Made by a program: the position numbers and the translations under genes. Positions 57,776 through 64,000 of a stretch of DNA of 64,000 nt are shown here, piece after piece. The notes beneath the pieces were generated by a model. That model ran no database searches. It was not told the origin of the DNA and worked only from the letters and a program-made list of their open reading frames with translations. This stretch comes from Muscardinus avellanarius (lineage: Eukaryota > Chordata > Mammalia > Rodentia > Gliridae): NCBI GenBank assembly GCA_963383645.1, contig OY726573.1:21982845-22046844 (forward strand), in the 5' to 3' direction. Numbering within the stretch: the first letter of the stretch is position 1; every line of letters starts with the position of its first letter.

Positions 57776-58404
57776 TACTATAACTAGATTGAAAGCCTTT
57801 CAAATGCTTTTCAGCAGACCAGTTTTGTCATGGCATGGACATGGATTGGGAAAGAATTTCCAAGAAAAAGAGTAGTTTCAGGCAGGATCATCTGTGGGAA
57901 AACAGAAATATACATTCAAAATAGCATGTGACCATCTCCTGAGAGAGAGAACAGCAGAAAGACCAAGCTGGAGAAATGGAAAGATAGTCTGAGAGGCAGC
58001 CAGAGCTAGGCAACTCTGGGGGAGCGTGGCGCTCTGTTTAGGACACTTTGCAAATGGTGAGCCGAATGGGATGGGCAAATGGTGAGCAGGAGAGGCTCGG
58101 GGCAGTGTCAGTCGGCCGAGCAGGGACAGCAGCCTGGGTCTTCTCAGCAGTTTCAGGCTGACGTTATCTGCTTGATGGGTGGCACTTGGGCTGTTCCCAT
58201 ATCACTGGGCTTTGAGCGATGTTTTTCTCTAGACTTCTCTGATCAGTCTCAAATACATTCTGTAGCTAACAAAATATATAGGCACCAATTAACTGGCTTA
58301 TGGTACGCTAAGATTTACTGAACTCTTTAAGAATTCAGACATGGTGGAAAACAGGCCTTCAGAGTGAAGGGAGGGGAACCATGGGGGTTTTAGAATTAAA
58401 ACTA
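57776..58404 (+). other. Unique intron sequence
   Basis: SINE-free. Nothing recognised. Confidence 0.4.
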
Positions 58405-59942
58405 CCATCCCAGCCAGGTGTGGTGGCACAAACTTGTAATCCCAGTTCTTGGGAGGCTGAAACAGGAGGATCACAGTTTTGATGACAGCCTCAGCAAGTT
58501 GTAAGACTCTCATCAACCTAACAAGATCCCATTTCAAAATAGAAATAAAAAATGGGCTGGGTATGACGGTGCACACTTGTAATCCCAGTACTTGGGAGGC
58601 TGAGACAGGAGGATCACAGGTTCATAGCCAGCCTCGGTGGCTTAGTGAGGCCCTCTGGAACTTAGTGAGACCCTGTTTCAAAATAAAGAATAAAAAATAG
58701 GTCTGGGCGTGTGGCTTGGAGGCAGAATGCCCCTGGGCTCCATCCCCAGTACTGTGTACACGCATGTGTGTGCGCACACGCACATACACGCATACACACA
58801 CACACACACATACACACACAAATGGAGCTGGGGTATAGCTCAGAGATAGAATGTCCCTGAGTTCAATCCCTAGTACCAAAATAAACACACACACACACAA
58901 ACAAAATAAAGCTACTATTTCTCTTTTCCTCCTTGCATGTCCGTTTTCTACCTATTTCTTTTCTTGCACGTCCCATTTCTCCTATTCTACATCACCTTCC
59001 CCTTTTGGATATGTGGCACATAGTTTTTTTCCTGCACCTAGGCAAGGCACCCTAGTTTCTTCTTAAGATCCCCAGTGTCAGCCAGGCATGGTGGCTCACA
59101 CCTGTAATCCTAGTACTTGAGAGGCTGAGACGGGAGGAGCACGATTCAAGACAGCCTTAGCAAGTAGTGAGACTCATCAACCTGAGAGATCCTATTTTAA
59201 AATAAAAATGAAATAGGCACTTAGGAGACTGAAATATGAATACCATAGGTTCAAAGCCAACCTCAGCAACTTAGTGGGGTTCTTAGCAATCTAGTGAGAC
59301 CCTGTTTCCAAATAAGAAATGAAATGGGGTTGGGGGTATAGCTCAATCCCCAGCACACACACACACAAATCTATAGTGACAGAGTTCAGAATATAAAACA
59401 CACAAGCACGATACAGGGGCCTGGGCAGAGCGAAGGGGAGGAGCTTCCTCCTCTAATCTCACTGCCACTCTGGCTGCCCCTCCAATTTGGAGACTCCATG
59501 CAAGTTCCCAATTATGGTGGGCATGGTGGTGTATACCAGTGATCCCAGTATTCAGAATCTCAGACTCAAGGCCAGCCTCAGTAACTTAGAGAGACTCTCA
59601 ACAACTTAGAGAGACCCCATTTCAAAACAAACAAAAACTAGGAGCTACGGGTATATAGTTCAGAGATAGAATGCCTCTGGATTCAATCCCCACTACCACC
59701 AGAAAACCAAAACCAAACTAAAACAAATACAAAAGCTTGGGCATGAAGGTGCATGCCTATAATCCCAGTGTTTGGGGGTCTGAGACAGGAAGCTCATGGG
59801 TTGCAGCAAGCTTCAGGAACTTGGTGACACCCTTTGCAACTTAGTGAGACTTTATTTAAAAAAATTATATATCTGGGAGTATAGCTCAGAGGTAGTATGC
59901 CCCTGGATTCCATCTCCAGTACTGCAAAAAAAAAAAAAAAAA
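58405..59942 (+). repeat. Forward SINE cluster
   Basis: Type C (58410-58550), type A (58553-58755) with a CA/CG-type run at 58754-58819, a lone dID (58824-58885), type C plus type B parts (59075-59365), and copies at about 59516-59700 and 59735-59942. Confidence 0.84.
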
Positions 59943-60075
59943 GCCCCCTGTGGCCCCTCTTAGCTAGACTGTGCTCTGGGAAGTACTAGTGCTAACGGGC
60001 ACTTCACTGTCTCCAAGAATTGGGATTTGAGTCCTGGTCTTTGGCACAGGATGGGTGCTTTCCACTCCTCATTTT

Positions 60076-60594
60076 GTTTTCTTTTCTGCTACTGCAGATT
60101 GAACTCAGGGGTGCTCTACCACTGAACTACACCCCCAGCCCTTTTAATTTTTTAATTAATTAATTTTTTTTGAGGTACTAGGGATGGAACCCAGGGGCGT
60201 TCTACCTCTGAGCTATACCCCCAGCCCTATTTTTTATTCTTTATTTTGAAACAGAGTCTCACTGAGTTGCAAAGGGCCTCACTAAGTAGCCGAGGCTGGT
60301 CACAAACCGTGACCCTCCTGTCTCAGCTGGGATTACAAGCGTGCGCCACCACACTTGGCAAATTTTAATTATTTTTTTTTGGGGGGGGGATAGTACTGGG
60401 GGTGGAATCCAGAGGCTTTCTACCTCCGAGCTGTACTCCCAGATCTATCCTATTTTATATTTTATTTGGAAACAGGGTCTCACTAAGTTGCTGAGAGCCT
60501 CACTAAGTAGCTGAGGCTGGCTTCGAACCTGTGTGATCCTCTTGTCTCAGCCTCCCAAGTGCAGGGATTACAAGCGTGCGCCACCAAGCCCGGC

Positions 60595-60668
<74 letters not shown>

Positions 60669-60729
60669 TACTGGGAATTGAACCCAGAGGCATTCTACCT
60701 CTTAGCTATATCCCCAGACTGGTGTTCGT

Positions 60730-60792
<63 letters not shown>

Positions 60793-60870
60793 GTGGTACT
60801 AGGGATGGAACCCAGGGGCATTCTACCTCCGAGCTATACCTTCAGCCCTTTTTTTTTAGTTTATTATTAT

Positions 60871-60910
<40 letters not shown>

Positions 60911-61320
60911 GTGTGGGGACGGAACCAGGGGCCTCCTACCTCTGGGCTACACTCCTAGACTTTTTTTTAAAAAATATTTTATTTGGAAACAGGGTCTAAG
61001 TTGCTGAGAGCCTCACTAAGTAGCTGAGGCTGTCCATGAACCACGGTGCTCCAGTTTGAGCCTCTTAAATGCTGGCATTATAAGTGTGTGCCACCACACC
61101 CAGCCTGATTTTATTTCTTATTTGAAAATAGGGTCTAACTAGGTTGATGAGAGCCTCATTAAGTTGCTATGGCTGTCCTCGAACCTGTGATCCTCTTGTT
61201 TCAGCTTTCCGAGTACTAGGATTACAAGCTTATCCACCACCGTGCCTTTATTTTGAAGCACCATCTCGCTAAATTGCTGCAGCTGGCCTCAAACTTGTGG
61301 TCTTCCTGCCTCTGCCTCAT
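60076..61320 (-). repeat. Reverse SINE cluster rich in microsatellites
   Basis: Reverse copies at about 60168-60360, 60385-60595 and 60905-61105, with old bodies to 61320. Simple repeats follow one another: (TTA)n 60596-60627, (GT)n 60628-60666, (CTTT)n 60727-60792 and (ACT)n 60871-60910. Each is separated from the next by a dID part. Confidence 0.86.
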
Positions 61321-62300
61321 GAGTCTCTGGGGTTATGGTGAGCATAATCCTCATTTTGGATCCTTGTGACCGCTGGGCTCTCCTCCTGGAAGGGGTGCCC
61401 ATCTGGTAACCTCCTTGGCCCCCCTCCCTCTCACTCAAGCAGAAAAAACTTCTGCTTTCTCCCCGTCTCCTGAGTCCGGGCAGACCTCATAACTCCTCGG
61501 GCCTCTGGGCACACCCGAGTGTTGGCCACAGTTCCCTTGGCTTCCCCCATGGCCACTTTCTTGGCTCTCCAGCTCCTTGGCTGTTTTGCCAGCAGCACCT
61601 CTCCTCCCTGTCCCCTAGGTGGCGCCCCTCTGGGCGGGTCCTGGGCTCTCCAGCCTGTGTTCTGGGGGCTTCAGCTTACTCTTGGCTCTGGTGGCCGTCT
61701 GCTGAGCCCTCCCCCATATCTGTCTCATTTCAGTCATGATGCTGCTCCACCTGTCCAACTGATTTCCAGAGTCCCCCGGGTGACCTCACTGTCCTCTCAA
61801 AGTCTGAAACTGCCCTCCTGCTCCTACCCCCAGCCCACAGCTGACTGTGCCTTCCCAGTTTCTTGCATCTTGGCATCTGGCACCTCCCACCCACACTGGC
61901 CCAAGAACTGGAAGCCTGGTGGCCCCCTCTCCCCTTCCGCCCAGCAGTCCACCTTGAAGTCCTGCAGCTTTCTGCCCCCTCACACCTCCCCCCCTGCTGC
62001 CTGCCCAGCTGCCATCTCCCCCGACTCATGGCCTCCCTGCCTCCTCTCAGGCCTCACCAACCCTGCCTTTCCATGTTCCTTCAAGTGTTTTTATGGACAC
62101 ATTAAGACTGTACATACTTATGGGGTGCCTTCAATGTCCTGTCACTCATCCAGTCCCTTTGGCAATGCTCTTTTCCTCCAGGGAGCTATGCACACTCCTA
62201 ACCTCATTGTTGAGCCCTCCCACCTTGAGTGACATGAGCTCCAGGCCTCTCCCCATCCCTCTGCTGAACTCTGAGCAATAAGTCTACCCAGCTTCGCCTG
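61321..62300 (+). other. Unique, pyrimidine-rich intron sequence
   Basis: SINE-free. A stop-free frame (61519-62232) exists, but its first codon is GTG and the strand is pyrimidine-rich, which lowers stop frequency. The translation resembles no family I know. Confidence 0.45.
61609..61627 (+). promoter_or_regulatory. CTCF-like site in RTN4RL1 intron 1
   Basis: TGTCCCCTAGGTGGCGCCC fits the 19-bp CTCF consensus at about 14 positions, with CTAGGTGGCGC as a strong core. Confidence 0.5.
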
Positions 62301-62800
62301 CCTGCCTGCCTTCCTTCCTTCCTTTCTTTCTTTTTTTTTTTTTTTTTTTTTTGCGGTACTGAAGATGGAACCTAGAGGCATTGCACCTCCGAGCTATACC
62401 CCCAGCCCTATTTTTAGTCTTTTTAAATTTAATTTAAATTTTTTTTTTTTTTTTTTTTTTTTTGCGGGTCTGGGGATGAAACCCAGGGGCATTTGACATC
62501 TGAGCTACACCCCCTGCCCTATTTTTTATTCTTTATTTTGAAACTGGGTCTCACTGAGTTTCAGAGGGCCTCACTAAGTAGCTGAGGCTGTTCATGAACC
62601 GTGATCCTCCAGGTCTCAGCCTCCTGAATGCTCGGATCACAAGCGTGCGCCATCACGCACGGCAAGTCTTTTTATTTTTTGAAACAAGCTATCACTGGCA
62701 AAGGGCCTCACTAAGTAGCTGAGGGTGTCCATGAACGCTATCCCTTAGTCTCTGCCTCCCGAATGCTGGGATTACAAGCGTGCACCACCATGCCTGGTTA
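62301..62800 (-). repeat. Reverse SINEs
   Basis: A CCTT/T-rich tail with a lone dID (62353-62410), a type A copy (62463-62663) and a dID-less body (62665-62800). Confidence 0.85.
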
Positions 62801-62933
62801 CCCAGCTTCTTTCAATGTGACTGAATTATATTTCTAAAGTTTGCACACGCATATCTGCCTAGAACACACTACTGCCTTTTCTCCCTCATTTCTATCCTCA
62901 GGTCTCTTACACAGTGTCTCCTCTGCCAACCCA

Positions 62934-62938
<5 letters not shown>

Positions 62939-62986
<48 letters not shown>

Positions 62987-62990
62987 CGCG
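62939..62990. repeat. (TG)n microsatellite
   Basis: About 20 TG units ending in TGTGCGCGCG. Confidence 0.94.
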
Positions 62991-64000
62991 CGTGCTACTG
63001 GGGATTGAACCTAGGCAAGTATGTTTTACTACTGAGTTAAAACCCTAGCCTGTTTTCTACTGTCAAGCTAGCTACACCCCCAGCCCCAGTTTTTATTCTT
63101 TTTTTTTTTTTTTTTTTGCGGGTCTGGGGATGGAACCCAGGGACATTCGACCTCTGAGCTGCAGCCCCTGCCCTATTTTTTATTCATTATTTTGAAACCA
63201 GGTCTCACTGAGCTGCAGAGGGCCTCACTAAGTAGCTGAGGCTGTCCGCGAACTGCGATCCTCCGGTCTCAGCCTCCTGAATGCTGGGATTACAAGCATG
63301 TGCCACAACGCCCGGCCTTTATTCTTTATTTTATTTTGCAGGTCTAGGGATGGAACCCAGGGCCATTCGACCTCCGAGCTACACCCCCTGCCCTATTTTT
63401 TATTCTTTATTTTGAAACAGGGTCTCACTGAGTTGCAGACAGCCTCACTAAGTAGCTGAGGCTGTCTGCGAACTGCAATCCTTCTGTTTTTTTTAGCCTC
63501 CCAAACGCTGGGATTACAGGCGTGCACCACCACTCGTGGTACTTATTCTTTATTTTGAAACAGGGTCTCATTGAGTTGCAAAAAGCCTCACTAACTAGCT
63601 GAGGCTGAACCGTGATCCTCTTGTTGCAGCCTTCCAAATGCTGGGATTAAAAGTGTGCGCTAGAGCCGGGCATGGTGGCACACGCTTGTAATCCCTGTGT
63701 TTGGGAGGCTGAGACAGGAGGATCACACAGGTTTGAAGCCAGCCTCAGTTACTTAGCGAGGCTCTCAGAAACTTAATGAGACCCTGTTTCCAAATAAAAG
63801 TATTAAGAAGGTCTGGGAGTGTAGCCCAGAGGTAGAAAAGCCCCTGGGTTCTGTCCCTAGTACCACACACTAAATAAATAAACAAATAAATAAATAAAGT
63901 GTGCACTACCACGCCTGCTCCCAGTCTGTTTTTATTTTTAATTTTGAGACAGAGCCTTGCTAAATTGTCCAAGCTGGGCTCAAATTGTGATCCTCCGGTC
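62991..64000. repeat. SINE cluster to the window end
   Basis: A lone dID (62995-63050), reverse type A copies (63118-63316, 63338-63535) and a body (63540-63660). A forward type B copy (63665-63890) sits inside the last reverse element, whose sequence (AAGTGTGC) resumes at about 63897. A further reverse body is cut by the window end. Confidence 0.84.

Noticed and set aside
61519..62232. A 237-codon frame in RTN4RL1 intron 1
   Set aside because: It starts at GTG, the strand is pyrimidine-rich (few stops by chance), and no family or codon pattern was recognised.

Overview
The window is rodent nuclear DNA. Single-copy genes keep mammalian exon structure, and about half of the sequence is one SINE type: a 7SL-derived B1-like left part joined to a shortened tRNA-like (ID-type) right part, the B1-dID plan known from non-murid rodents. 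Older MIR and L2 fragments lie between. I cannot name the species; the abundance and freshness of the SINE suggest a beaver-, dormouse- or squirrel-related rodent.

Gene order is that of human 17p13.3, read in reverse: SMG6 (+, last exon, 1604-1734, with 3' UTR to about 3180), HIC1 (-, 3315 to about 7.6 kb), the miR-212/miR-132 transcript (+, promoter at 13.9-14.05 kb, hairpins at 14.7 and 15.1 kb), OVCA2 (-, 23684-24606), DPH1 (-, twelve coding exons, 24720-38533) and RTN4RL1 (+, first coding exon at 46049-46061, then first intron to the window end). SMG6 and HIC1 converge tail to tail. HIC1 and miR-212/132 diverge. OVCA2 starts 113 bp after the DPH1 stop on the same strand. DPH1 and RTN4RL1 diverge across about 7.5 kb.

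Regions: 1-1028 nested SINEs in the last SMG6 intron; 3.3-7.95 kb HIC1 and its CpG island; 8-13.3 kb SINEs around a CpG-rich stretch with an RFX-like X-box at 9147; 13.9-15.3 kb the CREB/REST-type miR-212/132 locus; 15.7-23.7 kb SINE-dense intergenic DNA with a 31-bp minisatellite; 23.7-38.6 kb OVCA2 and DPH1; 38.7-44.9 kb intergenic SINEs, MIR and L2; 45.1-47.05 kb the RTN4RL1 CpG island; 47-64 kb RTN4RL1 intron 1, SINE-dense with several SINE-free islands.

No new protein system was found. The most notable points are two C-to-T changes in mature miR-212-3p, a near-consensus REST site between the two microRNA hairpins, SINEs lying 12-16 nt from two DPH1 5' splice sites and 11 nt from the OVCA2 stop codon, dated nested SINE insertions with exact target duplications, and four SINE subfamilies that differ in their polymerase III B-box regions. 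I could not run alignments or motif scores, so regulatory sites are motif readings by eye.
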